Counted from the first letter of the stretch, positions 18,048 to 28,470 are shown. The stretch is 64,000 nucleotides of DNA from Psychromonas sp. L1A2 (GCF_009828855.1 NZ_WUAG01000001.1:558001-622000); one strand, 5' to 3'. Notes: generated by a model from the letters alone, not told the origin. Numbers and translations are program-made.

Positions 18048-18061
18048 GCTGAATCGATTCA
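18048..18061. promoter_or_regulatory. Cra operator 3
   Basis: GCTGAATCGATTCA, the same core as operator 1. It sits 52 bp before the fruB start, placed to overlap the fruBKA promoter. Confidence 0.85.
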
Positions 18062-18113
18062 GTAAAACATTAAGTAATTGATAACTCATTAATATAGCGA
18101 GAGGTTAAGACCG

Positions 18114-19244
18114 ATGCTGAGACTAACTAATAACGATATAACCTTACAACAAAGTGCTGCTGATAAAACCACTGCAATTAAAGCGATTGCTAGGCAACTG
18201 ACTGATAATGGTTTAGTAGCTGATCAATATGTCACAGGTATGCTTAACCGAGAAAAACAAAATTCAACGTTTTTAGGTAATGGCATTGCGATTCCACATG
18301 GCACAACAGATACACGAGATTTGGTGAATAAGACCGGTGTTGTTGTACATCATTTCCCTGAAGGTGTGAATTGGGGTGATGGGAATATAGCTTATGTTGC
18401 GATTGGTATTGCTGCTAAGTCTGACGAGCACCTAGGCATCTTAAAACAATTAACTAAAGTGTTATCTGCTGATGATGTAGAAGACAAATTAAAACAAGCT
18501 CGAACCAAAGAAGACATTATTAAGTTATTGAATGGTGAAGTGCAGTTCGAAGCTGATTTTTCACCAGCATTAATACAATTAAACTTCCCTGCGACTGACA
18601 TGATCCAAATGAGCGCGGTTGCTGGTGGGTTATTAAAAAATCGTGGCAATGTTGAAAATCAATTTGTTGCTGAATTAGTGACTAAAGAAGCCACACACTT
18701 AGGCAGTGGCTTATGGTTAGTCAGTGGAAATAAAGGCGTTAAACGTTCTGCAATGTCTATTTTAACGACTAACGAAACCTGTGAGTTTAAAGGTTTGCCT
18801 GTAAAAGGTCTGATTGCTATTGCGGCATGTAATAGTACACACAGCTCATTGTTAAGCACCATTAGTCAGTTAGTCTTTGGGCAACAACAAACAAAAATAT
18901 TGACTTCAACTACGGCGGAATTAGTTGAGTTGTTTACAAGTTCAACTCAACAAATGGTTGGTGATGAAGATAACGTAGCGACATTTAAAATTAACAATAC
19001 GCATGGTTTACATGCTCGTCCAAGTGCGATGTTGGTAGCTGCCGTGAAGAAATATAAATCCACAATTAAAGTTTCAAATATTGATGGCGAAAATAAATTT
19101 GTTGATGCTAAAAGTTTAATGAAGGTCATTGGTTTAGGGGTTAAACATGGCGACTCATTACAATTTAGTGCTGACGGACCTGATGCTAAAGAAGCATTAG
19201 TGGGCATTGGCGAAGCGATTGCTTCTGGCTTGAGTGAGGGATAA
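18114..19244 (+). CDS. fruB: Fructose PTS diphosphoryl transfer protein (EIIA-FPr)
   Basis: Passes phosphate from EI to FruA for fructose uptake. It has 376 residues in three parts. Residues 1-142 are EIIA-Fru with active His in GIAIPHGTTDTRD. The middle region, about 155-275, is a degenerate linker of the M-domain kind. The C-terminal FPr/HPr domain, about 285-376, has NNTHGLHARPSAMLV, the phospho-His motif. It is the first gene of fruBKA, 3 bp before fruK, repressed by Cra. Confidence 0.95.
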   Translation: MLRLTNNDITLQQSAADKTTAIKAIARQLTDNGLVADQYVTGMLNREKQNSTFLGNGIAIPHGTTDTRDLVNKTGVVVHHFPEGVNWGDGNIAYVAIGIAAKSDEHLGILKQLTKVLSADDVEDKLKQARTKEDIIKLLNGEVQFEADFSPALIQLNFPATDMIQMSAVAGGLLKNRGNVENQFVAELVTKEATHLGSGLWLVSGNKGVKRSAMSILTTNETCEFKGLPVKGLIAIAACNSTHSSLLSTISQLVFGQQQTKILTSTTAELVELFTSSTQQMVGDEDNVATFKINNTHGLHARPSAMLVAAVKKYKSTIKVSNIDGENKFVDAKSLMKVIGLGVKHGDSLQFSADGPDAKEALVGIGEAIASGLSEG

Positions 19245-19247
19245 ACA

Positions 19248-20255
19248 ATGAGCGACCAACAGACTATTATTCATAATCAAGATGCCACTGTTCATAATAA
19301 AGTGGTCACTATTACATTAAACCCAGCATTAGATTTAACAGGGAGTTTAGATTCCTTAAATGTTGGTTCAGTAAGTTTAGTGAATACAGGTTCACTACAT
19401 GCTGCAGGCAAAGGCGTTAACGTTGCAAAAGTACTTTCTGATTTAGGTGCTGAAGTCACGGTCACAGGGTTTTTAGGGCGAGATAATGATGCGTTATTTT
19501 GTGCATTATTTAGTGAGATGAATGCTCAAGATGAGTTTATCCGCGTTGACGGTTCAACCCGAATTAATGTCAAATTAGTCGAAAAAGATGGGCAAGTTAG
19601 TGATATTAATTTCCCTGGTGTTGAAGTGTCTGAACAAGCGATCACTGACTTTGAAAGGTGTTTATTTACGTTAGCTGAAACGCATCACTTTTTTGTACTG
19701 GCGGGAAGTTTACCTAAAGGCATTTCACCTGAATTGTGTGCAAGTTGGATAGAAAAACTGCATCAATTGGGTAAAAAAGTTATTTTTGATAGTAGCCGAG
19801 CAGCCTTGGCAGCTGGCTTAGATGCTCATCCATGGTTAATTAAACCCAATGATGAAGAGTTGTCTGAATTTGTTGGGCGTGAACTCGATACACCAGAAGC
19901 TTGCCAACAAGCCGCGCAGGATCTAGCAAGTAAAGGTATTGAAAATATCGTTGTTTCATTGGGCTCTAAAGGTGTGATGTGGTTAGGTAAAAATAAACAA
20001 AATGACTCGTTATGGCGCTACGCTCAGCCACCAAAAATGAATGTGGTGAGTACTGTAGGTGCTGGCGATACCTTAGTGGCAGGTTTTTGTTGGGGACACA
20101 TGAAACAGTGGCAAGCAGAACAGACACTATCTTTTGCGACATCACTCTCCGCTTTAGCTGTGTCGCAAGTTGGTGTCGGTGTGCCCAATGTTCAAGTAGT
20201 AACTGATTTACAAAAACAGATCACTCACAGTAACCCTATTTCAACAAACGTGTAA
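19248..20255 (+). CDS. fruK: 1-phosphofructokinase
   Basis: Phosphorylates fructose 1-phosphate to fructose 1,6-bisphosphate. A PfkB/ribokinase-family protein of 335 residues with TITLNPALDLTGSL, the substrate motif GKGVNVAKVLSDLG, and the anion-hole and catalytic segment VSTVGAGDTLVAGF. It has about 18 extra N-terminal residues before the conserved start compared with E. coli FruK. It lies between fruB and fruA in the operon. Confidence 0.95.
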   Translation: MSDQQTIIHNQDATVHNKVVTITLNPALDLTGSLDSLNVGSVSLVNTGSLHAAGKGVNVAKVLSDLGAEVTVTGFLGRDNDALFCALFSEMNAQDEFIRVDGSTRINVKLVEKDGQVSDINFPGVEVSEQAITDFERCLFTLAETHHFFVLAGSLPKGISPELCASWIEKLHQLGKKVIFDSSRAALAAGLDAHPWLIKPNDEELSEFVGRELDTPEACQQAAQDLASKGIENIVVSLGSKGVMWLGKNKQNDSLWRYAQPPKMNVVSTVGAGDTLVAGFCWGHMKQWQAEQTLSFATSLSALAVSQVGVGVPNVQVVTDLQKQITHSNPISTNV

Positions 20256-20285
20256 ACGCGTGAATAACTTATTTAAGGACTGAAT

Positions 20286-22046
20286 ATGAAAAATATAGCG
20301 ATTGTAACTGCATGTCCAAGTGGCGTTGCAAACAGCATCATTGCTGCTGGTTTATTAAAGCAAGCAAGTGAAAAGTTAAACATTAATGCATCAATAGAGT
20401 GTCAATCAACGGTATTACCTGTTGAAGTCTTAAGCGCTGCTGATATTGCTGCTGCCGATGCTATTATTATTGCAACAAATAGCGATATTGATACGACCCG
20501 TTTTGTTGGTAAAAAAGTGTATCAAGGTGCGATTTCTGATTGCACTGAAAACCCACAAGCCTGGTTAGACAGTGCAATTAATAGTGCTCATGAACTAACG
20601 GCTGATAAAGCAAGTAAAGGCACTGTGGTCAATGTAAGTACAGTTAATAGTGTTACTAACGAGTCTAGTGCTAAGAAAATTGTTGCTATCACGGCTTGTC
20701 CAACTGGTGTTGCTCATACTTTCATGGCTGCTGAAGCGTTAGAAAGCGAGGCTAAGCGTCAAGGGCATCGCATTAAAGTTGAAACTCGTGGTTCGGTCGG
20801 TGCAAAAAATCAATTAACTGATCAAGATATTGCTGATGCAGATTTAGTGATTATTGCCGCTGATATTGAAGTGTCATTAGATCGTTTTAACGGCAAGCGT
20901 CTGTATAAAACCAGTACTGGATTAGCACTTAAGAAAACCGAACAAGAGGTGACAAAAGCATTGGCACAAGCGACAGTTTTTCAAGCAACTGGCAATGCTA
21001 GCTCATCTCAAAATGAAGAGAAGAAGGGGGTATATAAACACCTTATGACGGGCGTATCACATATGCTGCCTGTGGTTATTGCTGGTGGTTTATTGATTGC
21101 ACTGTCTTTTGTATTTGGTATAGAAGCCTTTAAAGAAAAAGGCACCTTCGCAGCAGCGTTAATGGACATCGGTGGTGGTGCTGCGTTTGCACTAATGATT
21201 CCGGTATTAGCTGGTTTTATTGCATTCTCGATTGCTGACCGTCCTGGTTTAGCCCCTGGTTTAATTGGTGGTATGTTAGCAAGTCAATTGGGCGCTGGTT
21301 TCTTAGGGGGCATCGCAGCGGGTTTCATTGCAGGTTACGCGGCGAAATTTATTGCGGATAAAGTCTCACTGCCACAATCAATGGAAGCTCTTAAACCTAT
21401 TCTGATTATTCCTTTTGTGGCGAGTTTATTTACTGGTTTGGTGATGATCTATGTTGTTGGCGGTCCCGTCGCAAGTATTATGGCAGCATTAACTGAATTC
21501 TTAACTAATATGGGGTCAACCAATGCTGTTCTGTTAGGTATCGTATTAGGTTGTATGATGTGTTTCGACTTAGGTGGCCCAGTAAATAAAGCGGCATATA
21601 CTTTTGGTGTAGGTCTATTAGCTTCTCAATCATATGGTCCGATGGCTGCGATTATGGCAGCGGGTATGGTACCTGCGCTAGGTATGGGATTGGCGACGTT
21701 CCTTGCGAAGAAAAAATTCATTGATAGTGAACGTGAAGCCGGTAAAGCCTCATTTGTGTTAGGTTTATGTTTTATTTCTGAAGGTGCCATTCCATTTGCA
21801 GCAAAAGATCCAATGCGTGTTATCCCTAGTTGTATGGCAGGTGGGGCATTAACAGGGGGACTTTCAATGTTGTTTGGTGCCCAATTACTTGCGCCGCACG
21901 GTGGTTTATTTGTATTGTTGATTCCTAATGCTATCTCACCGGTCTTACTATACTTAGTGGCAATTGCTGCTGGCACCGCGGTGACTGGTTTTACTTATGC
22001 TTTCTTGAAAAATAAAGAAGAAATGAAAGAAGCTGTTGTTGCTTAA
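20286..22046 (+). CDS. fruA: Fructose PTS permease EIIBC
   Basis: Imports fructose and phosphorylates it to fructose 1-phosphate. It has 586 residues. Residues 1-110 are a degenerate IIB-like domain (VTACPSGVANS). Residues about 135-235 are the active IIB, with phospho-Cys in ITACPTGVAHTFMAA. Residues about 250-575 are the multi-helix IIC domain, including SHMLPVVIAGGLLIALSF, CFDLGGPVNKAAY and FISEGAIPFAAKDPMRVIP. The IIB'-IIB-IIC layout matches E. coli FruA. Last gene of fruBKA, followed by a strong terminator. Confidence 0.96.
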   Translation: MKNIAIVTACPSGVANSIIAAGLLKQASEKLNINASIECQSTVLPVEVLSAADIAAADAIIIATNSDIDTTRFVGKKVYQGAISDCTENPQAWLDSAINSAHELTADKASKGTVVNVSTVNSVTNESSAKKIVAITACPTGVAHTFMAAEALESEAKRQGHRIKVETRGSVGAKNQLTDQDIADADLVIIAADIEVSLDRFNGKRLYKTSTGLALKKTEQEVTKALAQATVFQATGNASSSQNEEKKGVYKHLMTGVSHMLPVVIAGGLLIALSFVFGIEAFKEKGTFAAALMDIGGGAAFALMIPVLAGFIAFSIADRPGLAPGLIGGMLASQLGAGFLGGIAAGFIAGYAAKFIADKVSLPQSMEALKPILIIPFVASLFTGLVMIYVVGGPVASIMAALTEFLTNMGSTNAVLLGIVLGCMMCFDLGGPVNKAAYTFGVGLLASQSYGPMAAIMAAGMVPALGMGLATFLAKKKFIDSEREAGKASFVLGLCFISEGAIPFAAKDPMRVIPSCMAGGALTGGLSMLFGAQLLAPHGGLFVLLIPNAISPVLLYLVAIAAGTAVTGFTYAFLKNKEEMKEAVVA

Positions 22047-22120
22047 TCCGTATTTAAGCAAACTTGATGATAATAGATTTAGCTTTGATAAGCCTAGTTA
22101 AAAGTTAAAGGCTAAATAAT

Positions 22121-22162
22121 AAAAAGGGAGTTTACGATATTAATCGTAAACTCCCTTTTTTA
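22121..22162. terminator. Bidirectional terminator between fruA and proB
   Basis: Perfect stem GGGAGTTTACGAT / ATCGTAAACTCCC flanked by A-run and T-run. It therefore terminates fruBKA rightward and proB leftward, as the genes converge. Confidence 0.93.
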
Positions 22163-22218
22163 TAACGTTACTTTTAGTTTATAGCGTTATTTTGAGGTTA
22201 TAACTTGATGCTAAAATG

Positions 22219-23331
22219 TTACTTATCTTCTTGGTCTAAAACAGCAATATTTTTATCAGATACTAATGGACCTGTCTGATGTAGGAATTCATTATCATCA
22301 TCATTGTTATCGTGATCTGAAATAAAGTTGAGCAGACAACTACTGTAATTTGCTTCAGCTTTAGCGAGATGTTTACCATCATCACTGCGTATTAAAATAG
22401 TATCACCAGCAGAGAATTCGCCTAATACTTCAACTATTTCATTACTGGTTAATTGATCACTGTTTTCATCAAGAGGATATTCAAATCCATCTCCAATAAC
22501 CACTTCACCTTGTGCTCTCGACGTATGTGTCATCCAATGTAAATCTTCTTCCATTGGTTTTGCATAAGGGGCAAATACAGTACCTGGGTTATTGCCAAGT
22601 ATTAACTGTTCAAATGAACTTTCTTTAAAGCCATTGATAATATAAGTTGTAAGGCCATGCGATGTCGCTTTCTCAGCAGCTTCTATTTTAGTTTGCATGC
22701 CACCAGTACCAACACTACTATGTGCGCCACCCGCCATATCGTAAATACTTTGATCGATAGTATTAACGTTTTTAATCATCACTGCATCGTCATTAGTATG
22801 TGGGTTTTTATTATATAAACCATCAATATCTGAACAAATGATCAACGCATCAGCATCTGCTGCCGCTGCTACCATTGCTGATAAATTATCATTGTCGCCT
22901 ACTTTTAACGCATCTGTTGTCACTACATCATTTTCATTAACAACAGGTAAAATACCATGGTCAAGTAATGCAAAGATAGTTTCACGCACACTGTCGTATC
23001 TTTCTCTATCTTGGAAATCACCATGTGTTAATAGAATTTGTGCTGATGGGAAATCAAAGAATCGATCCCATGCGGCCATCATCTCATTTTGTCCGGCTGC
23101 CGCCATTGCTTTTTTAATTGGGAGAGTGGGATTTTCGATATTACCAAAAAAGTGTGCACCTGCCGCAACTGAACCTGAAGAAACAAGAATAACTTCTATT
23201 CCCATATCTCTGCACTGTAATATAAATTTGGCGATATGTAATAAGTAGCGTGAACTACAACCTTTTCTTTCTGGTGCAATTAGGGCGCTACCGACTTTAA
23301 GTACAATTCGATTCCATTTATGATTTTTCAT
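22219..23331 (-). CDS. proB: Glutamate 5-kinase
   Basis: First step of proline synthesis, ATP-dependent phosphorylation of glutamate. The 370-residue length fits the family (E. coli 367). The amino-acid-kinase domain shows RIVLKVGSALIAP, VSSGSVAAG, PVVNENDVVTTDALKVGDND and GTGGMQTKIEAA. A C-terminal PUA-like domain spans about 270-340. The last 35 residues carry an unusual acidic insert (DHDNNDDDNE). proA is not adjacent, unlike the usual proBA operon, so the partner must be elsewhere. Confidence 0.92.
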   Translation of the reverse strand: MKNHKWNRIVLKVGSALIAPERKGCSSRYLLHIAKFILQCRDMGIEVILVSSGSVAAGAHFFGNIENPTLPIKKAMAAAGQNEMMAAWDRFFDFPSAQILLTHGDFQDRERYDSVRETIFALLDHGILPVVNENDVVTTDALKVGDNDNLSAMVAAAADADALIICSDIDGLYNKNPHTNDDAVMIKNVNTIDQSIYDMAGGAHSSVGTGGMQTKIEAAEKATSHGLTTYIINGFKESSFEQLILGNNPGTVFAPYAKPMEEDLHWMTHTSRAQGEVVIGDGFEYPLDENSDQLTSNEIVEVLGEFSAGDTILIRSDDGKHLAKAEANYSSCLLNFISDHDNNDDDNEFLHQTGPLVSDKNIAVLDQEDK

Positions 23332-24145
23332 ATTTTCTCTTTTAACTTTACTGCATTACTCTTTTTTTTATGCACAACACTAACCGCAAGAGTAAAAAGC
23401 GATTTGCTGTATAAATAACTGTTTTTATTAATTAAGTGTGGGAACTGGTCGATCTAGGAGGGGGAAGGTTTGTTGATATATGATAATTTCTCATGAGAGC
23501 CATTACTCTACGTCCTGCCTTACTAAGTTGGTTTAAAGATGGTTGATTTAAAGATGAATCACATAAATAAATACAATTATTTATCAAGTGATTAACATAG
23601 TGTAACATAATTACATTTTTATTTTGATTGTTTTTTGCTCTAATAAAATAGACTGTTTTGATTTGTAAAAGTTCAGTCATTATTAAAGAGGCATTAAGTG
23701 CTTTATTTTAATGCAATCTATGCTTTATTCTTACTCATATTAGTTTGAATATAAACTTATTTAAAGTGACATATTCTTTATAGATGGTGTTCAATAAATA
23801 CGGTAATATCAATTTACGTTATTCAATGATCAAAATTATTAACGACTTAAAACAAGTTAACACCATTTCAAGTCTTAATCATTAGCATAATGAATTGTTA
23901 AAATTAGTCGCATTACTATTACTATCACTATCTCTACAATACCTTACTTAAATTGGCAGCTGCCTTCAGCGGTGATCTCTATATCATTAATTAATCACCT
24001 ACACACCTCTATCTATAGTATTTAGCTATTGATTCAATCGAAACTAACAATTTCACCTATTAAGTTATTTGTTACATAATGCTTTCCATGGACTCGCAGA
24101 GAGTCTCAATAGTAATTATTTAACTCACTTATTAGGAATAAAAAA
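23332..24145. other. 814-bp gene-poor region before ahpC
   Basis: It contains the divergent promoters of proB and ahpC. An 82-codon ORF on the minus strand (23432-23680) has no ribosome site and no recognised family, so I do not call it. The last 250 bp presumably carry the peroxide-inducible promoter of ahpC; no OxyR site can be assigned by eye. Confidence 0.5.
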
Positions 24146-24703
24146 ATGATCAATTCTAAACTTAAACCATTCAACGCAACTGCATTTAAAGCTGGTGAAT
24201 TCGTAGAGATTTCTGAAAAAGACGTACTAGGTAAATGGTCTATCTTCTTCTTCTACCCAGCTGACTTTACATTTGTTTGTCCTACTGAATTAGGCGATGT
24301 TGCTGATCATTATGAAGAGCTACAAAAACGTGGCGTTGAAGTTTTCTCAGTTTCTACTGATACTCACTTCACTCATAAAGCATGGCACGATAGTTCAGAC
24401 ACAATTGGTAAAATCAACTACTTCATGGTTGGTGACCAATCAGGCGCTATCACAAACAACTTCGGTATGATGCGTGAAGGTCAAGGCCTTGCAAACCGTG
24501 GTACATTCTTGATGGATCCAGAAGGTGTTGTACAAGCACTAGAAGTAACTGCTGAAGGTGTTGGCCGTGACGCTGAAGACCTAATGCGTAAAGTTAAAGC
24601 TGCACAATATGTTGCTGCTCACCCAGGTGAAGTATGTCCTGCTAAATGGAAAGAAGGCGAAGAAACACTAGCTCCTTCACTAGACCTAGTAGGTAAAATC
24701 TAA
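24146..24703 (+). CDS. ahpC: Alkyl hydroperoxide reductase subunit C (typical 2-Cys peroxiredoxin)
   Basis: Reduces hydrogen peroxide and organic peroxides. It has 185 residues. Peroxidatic Cys45 lies in [12 protein letters not shown] and resolving Cys164 in [13 protein letters not shown]. Codon use differs from neighbours (favoured CTA, GGT and ACA codons), a sign of high expression. The reductase ahpF follows after 201 bp. ATTAGGAATAAAAAA precedes the ATG. Confidence 0.96.
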   Translation: MINSKLKPFNATAFKAGEFVEISEKDVLGKWSIFFFYPADFTFVCPTELGDVADHYEELQKRGVEVFSVSTDTHFTHKAWHDSSDTIGKINYFMVGDQSGAITNNFGMMREGQGLANRGTFLMDPEGVVQALEVTAEGVGRDAEDLMRKVKAAQYVAAHPGEVCPAKWKEGEETLAPSLDLVGKI

Positions 24704-24904
24704 GTCTAAAAAAACTAAGCAGCTTAATTATTTAACTGTTTAGTCATAAATAGACCTTGGCCATGTAGCCGAGGTCATTTAAAAATAGATTTTTATAAAG
24801 CCTTATTGACGAGAGAGTCGATTTTTAAATTAACCCAAATTGCTCATTACGTTTTTAACTAAGCGTAAATAAACACAGCTAAAAAATATTATAAAGGTAC
24901 CGTT

Positions 24905-26500
24905 ATGTTAGACCAAAATATGAAAGCCCAATTAAAAGCATACTTAGAAAACTTAAAAACAGAAGTACAGCTTGTTCTTAGCTTAGACGATAGTGAAACC
25001 GCTAAAAAATTACAGGCTTTAGCAACTGATATTGCTTCATTACACGATAAAGTGACAGTGATTGAAGACCCATCAGCAAGTGCACGTCAGCCTATTATGC
25101 AAGTAGTTAATCCAACTAAAAATACTGCTATTGGATTTGCTGGTTTACCTATGGGACACGAATTCACATCATTAGTATTAGCGTTACTTCATAGTGGTGG
25201 ACACCCTATGAAGATTGATGCTGAAGTTATTGAACAAGTCAGAAACTTAGAAGGTGAATTTAACTTTGAAGTGTTCATCTCTTTAAGTTGTCAAAATTGC
25301 CCTGATGTAGTGCAAGCGTTGAACATGATGGCGGCGATTAACCCTAACATTAAAGCAACGATGATTGACGGTGGCGCATTCCAAGCTGAAGTCGCTGAAC
25401 GTAACATCATGGCAGTACCAAGTGTTTACTTAAATGGTGAAGTGTTTACGCAAGGCCGTATTACACTAACTGAAATCTTAAGCAAAGTTGATACTGGCGC
25501 AGCGAAAAAACAAGCGGCTGCATTAAATGAAAAAGAACCGTATGAAGTATTAGTTGTTGGTGGAGGCCCTGCTGGTGCATCAGCTGCAATCTACGCTGCA
25601 CGTAAAGGTATTCGTACTGGTGTGGTTGCTGAACGTTTTGGTGGACAAGTAATGGATACCATGGCGATTGAAAACTTTATTTCGGTAAAAGAAACACAAG
25701 GTCCTAAATTAGCTGCTGCACTTGAAGAACACGTTAAAGAATACGACGTTGATATCATGAACGAGCAACGTGCTGGCGCAGTGGTTGCCGCTGAAAAAAC
25801 AGAAGATGGGTACATCCATGTTGAGCTTGAAAGTGGCGCAATATTAAAAAGTCGCAGTGTTATTCTTTCAACGGGCGCTCGTTGGAGAAAAATGAACGTA
25901 CCAGGTGAAGAGCAATACAGCAACAAAGGTGTTGCTTACTGTCCTCACTGTGACGGACCATTATTTAAAGGCAAAAAAGTAGCGGTTATTGGTGGCGGTA
26001 ACTCAGGTATTGAAGCTGCGATAGACTTAGCAGGGTTAGTTGAGCACGTTACAGTATTAGAGTTTGCAGATACATTACGTGCTGACCAAGTACTAGTAAA
26101 TAAAGCAAACAGCCTAGGTAACGTAACTATTATCAAAAGTGCGCAAACAACTGAAGTGATTGGTGATGGTACGCGTGTTACTTCGCTTAAATACCTTGAC
26201 CGTGTCAGTAATGAAGAAAATGAAGTTGAGCTTGCAGGTATTTTTGTTCAAATTGGTTTAGTACCAAACAGTGATTTCTTAAAAGACAGTGGTGTTGCTT
26301 TATCACCACGTGGTGAAATCGAAGTGAATGCAAAAGGTGAAACTTCATTACCAGGTGTATTTGCCGCAGGTGACGTAACAACGGTACCTTACAAGCAAAT
26401 CATCATTGCAATGGGTGAAGGTTCAAAAGCAAGTCTAAGTGCCTTTGACCACTTGATCAGAACACCTGCTCCTGTCGCTAAAATTGCAGAAGTAGCTTAG
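24905..26500 (+). CDS. ahpF: Alkyl hydroperoxide reductase subunit F
   Basis: NADH-dependent flavoprotein that re-reduces AhpC. It has 531 residues. The N-terminal thioredoxin-like double domain has Cys129 and Cys132 in SCQNCPD. FAD-binding [19 protein letters not shown] starts near residue 217. The thioredoxin-reductase-type redox centre is Cys346/Cys349 in AYCPHCDGP. An NADH-binding [17 protein letters not shown] follows, and the FAD C-terminal motif is [16 protein letters not shown]. Its last 42 codons and terminator are duplicated at 37773-37968. Confidence 0.96.
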   Translation: MLDQNMKAQLKAYLENLKTEVQLVLSLDDSETAKKLQALATDIASLHDKVTVIEDPSASARQPIMQVVNPTKNTAIGFAGLPMGHEFTSLVLALLHSGGHPMKIDAEVIEQVRNLEGEFNFEVFISLSCQNCPDVVQALNMMAAINPNIKATMIDGGAFQAEVAERNIMAVPSVYLNGEVFTQGRITLTEILSKVDTGAAKKQAAALNEKEPYEVLVVGGGPAGASAAIYAARKGIRTGVVAERFGGQVMDTMAIENFISVKETQGPKLAAALEEHVKEYDVDIMNEQRAGAVVAAEKTEDGYIHVELESGAILKSRSVILSTGARWRKMNVPGEEQYSNKGVAYCPHCDGPLFKGKKVAVIGGGNSGIEAAIDLAGLVEHVTVLEFADTLRADQVLVNKANSLGNVTIIKSAQTTEVIGDGTRVTSLKYLDRVSNEENEVELAGIFVQIGLVPNSDFLKDSGVALSPRGEIEVNAKGETSLPGVFAAGDVTTVPYKQIIIAMGEGSKASLSAFDHLIRTPAPVAKIAEVA

Positions 26501-26588
26501 TTTATATAGGTTGCTTAGTTTATAAAAATAAACAAGCATAACAATTTTGTTATCGTTACTAAGTTAATAAGTAACGAATATTAACAGC

Positions 26589-26618
26589 AGGCCAACTACA
26601 TATGTAGTTGGCCTTTTT
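26589..26618 (+). terminator. ahpF terminator
   Basis: Perfect hairpin AGGCCAACTACAT / ATGTAGTTGGCCT followed by six T. A diverged copy lies at 37939. Confidence 0.93.
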
Positions 26619-26711
26619 TGTGTTTGTTAATAAGTATTTGAAATCTTTATATACATACTTCAATTTATTTGTGCTTTACTCATTATCATTACTTTTAAAT
26701 AGGAGAATGTT

Positions 26712-26870
26712 TTGAGTCAATTAATCAATATTATTATCTGTATTTTTTTACCACCACTAGCGGTATTTTTAAAATTTGGATTAGGAAAGGATTTCCTCAT
26801 TAACTTAGTATTGAGTATTTTCTTTTGGGTTCCGGGGATTATCCATGCGCTGTGGGTTACTACTAAATAG
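26712..26870 (+). CDS. YqaE/Pmp3-family small membrane protein
   Basis: A 52-residue protein starting with TTG, preceded by AGGAGAATGTT at ideal spacing. The translation starts MSQLINIIICIFLPPLAVFL, then KFGLGKDFLINLVLSIFFW, then VPGIIHALWV. The ICIFLPPLAVFL and WVPGIIHALWV motifs are diagnostic of the two-helix Pmp3/YqaE/UPF0057 family, linked to cold, salt and membrane-potential stress. It is monocistronic, with its own terminator. Confidence 0.9.
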   Translation: MSQLINIIICIFLPPLAVFLKFGLGKDFLINLVLSIFFWVPGIIHALWVTTK

Positions 26871-26898
26871 TACTCTCGCTGACAATATTGGATCTATT

Positions 26899-26937
26899 AA
26901 AAAGCCCATTCACTTTTAAGTTGAATGGGCTTTTTTG
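26899..26937 (+). terminator. Terminator after Pmp3-like gene
   Basis: Hairpin AAAAGCCCATTCA / TGAATGGGCTTTTTT, 30 bp after the stop codon. Confidence 0.9.
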
Positions 26938-27023
26938 TATTGATAAGCTACTTAACTCTTAACTCTTAACTATTAATTATTGTCATCATTAATCATCACA
27001 ATTATTATTAATTAATACACAAA

Positions 27024-28247
27024 TCACATTTCATTATTTTCTAAGATAAACATTTGATTATAGACTTTCTGGACATCTTTACCTTGGAATTGGGTTGCAA
27101 TTTGTAGCTCTTCAACATAGTTATTGTCGGGGTTAAATTGGTTATATTTCACTAACGCTGGAATACAATCTTCAAATTTTAACGCTTGGTTTGGATAGTC
27201 CCACTCTGCACCATGTATCACAGGCTTTAGGAAATCAAATCCCGCCTTAATGCCTTTACCTTTACTTGGTTGGTATTGCCAAATAGGATCTCCTAGTTTA
27301 TCGGCCACAATCGCAACACGGCCGAGTGCATCTAAGTTGAAACAGCTATAAAAGAAGGCACGTGTTCGAGCTAATTCTTCAGGTTGAGAACCATCTTCTG
27401 CAAACTGGCTGTTCATGCTGTCTTTGGTTGCGTTAATACTTTCTTGAGCTATCGTTTTATCACCTAAATAATAAGCAATAGAGCTCACTTGGAATCGGTA
27501 CCAGGTGCCATGGTTATTTTCTTGTGTTGCGCCATCAATACCTATTTTACTTTTTGTTAACCATTCTAAATGAGCTGCTAACCATTCATCCATTTGTTTG
27601 TCATCATCACTGCTCCACGCCTTTGACTTTTCAAGCATTTTTACAGCATCTAGTACCATTGTTTGTACGAATCGACCATCCAAAATACCTGCTCGACGAC
27701 CTTTATTATTACCTGGGACACTTTGTGCATAATTTAAATTTGGGTTCATTTTTGTTTCTGGATCTAAAAACCAAGTTTTTATCATGCTTGCTGATTTTTC
27801 AGCATATTTATCATCACCTGATAGGTAATAAGCAAGAGCAAGTCCATAAACAGCATTACCCATAACACTTATTCTAGGGCGATCGACATCATCAGTTTGT
27901 GTTTTAGGATTGGTTTGACCGTCTTTACGGATCCAAGGAAGACCATCTTCTTTAGTTGGATCAGGCCACCAGTAACGGCTCAAGCTTAAATAATCATGCT
28001 TATCTTTACTGGGTGGTATGAACGTTTTATCCATTACCGTTGGATTTTTCATATTTAAATCAGTGTCTGCTTGTTTTATTACCTGTTGATATTTTTTAGT
28101 TGTTTCTTCAGAGGCTTTTTTTTGGCTGAGTTCTGTTTTTAACTGGTCTAATGAGGCTGGATCTATTTGAACAAATTCACTGGCGATGACTTGGCTTGAT
28201 AAAGCAATTGCAACACTAGCAACTAATATTTTAATGTTAACCTTCAT
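27024..28247 (-). CDS. Secreted alginate-lyase-fold polysaccharide lyase
   Basis: A 407-residue protein with an N-terminal signal peptide (ILVASVAIALSSQVIAS). The rest is an all-helical (alpha/alpha toroid) alginate-lyase domain of the PF05426 type. Characteristic segments are DYLSLSRYWWPDP, NAVYGLALAYYLSGDDKYA, GRFVQTMVLDA, ENNHGTWYRFQVSSIAYYL and DGSQPEELARTRAF. The ENNHGTWY plus ELARTRAF combination recalls PL5/PL38-like lyases acting on alginate or glucuronan. Predicted to act in the periplasm on brown-algal polysaccharide. Single gene, no polysaccharide-utilisation neighbours. Confidence 0.85.
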   Translation of the reverse strand: MKVNIKILVASVAIALSSQVIASEFVQIDPASLDQLKTELSQKKASEETTKKYQQVIKQADTDLNMKNPTVMDKTFIPPSKDKHDYLSLSRYWWPDPTKEDGLPWIRKDGQTNPKTQTDDVDRPRISVMGNAVYGLALAYYLSGDDKYAEKSASMIKTWFLDPETKMNPNLNYAQSVPGNNKGRRAGILDGRFVQTMVLDAVKMLEKSKAWSSDDDKQMDEWLAAHLEWLTKSKIGIDGATQENNHGTWYRFQVSSIAYYLGDKTIAQESINATKDSMNSQFAEDGSQPEELARTRAFFYSCFNLDALGRVAIVADKLGDPIWQYQPSKGKGIKAGFDFLKPVIHGAEWDYPNQALKFEDCIPALVKYNQFNPDNNYVEELQIATQFQGKDVQKVYNQMFILENNEM

Positions 28248-28470
28248 GGTGACTGCCTTCTTGTTTGAGTTAGTTATGGCTCAATAAGATATAGTCATAC
28301 AAATAAATTAAAGTATGTTTAGATCACAAAAAATCTACCTAATGAATGTTTTACCTCACAAAATTGCAACCTGACAAAATGACGACTTATAAATTTTTAT
28401 TTTATAAAATAGCATCTTATAAAAATAAAAATGAAATAATATTATTTTTATAAGATTAATTTTCATCAAA

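Noticed and set aside
23432-23680. 82-codon minus-strand ORF before ahpC
   Set aside because: No ribosome site, no recognised family and low-complexity composition. It could be a decayed remnant, but there is too little support to call it.
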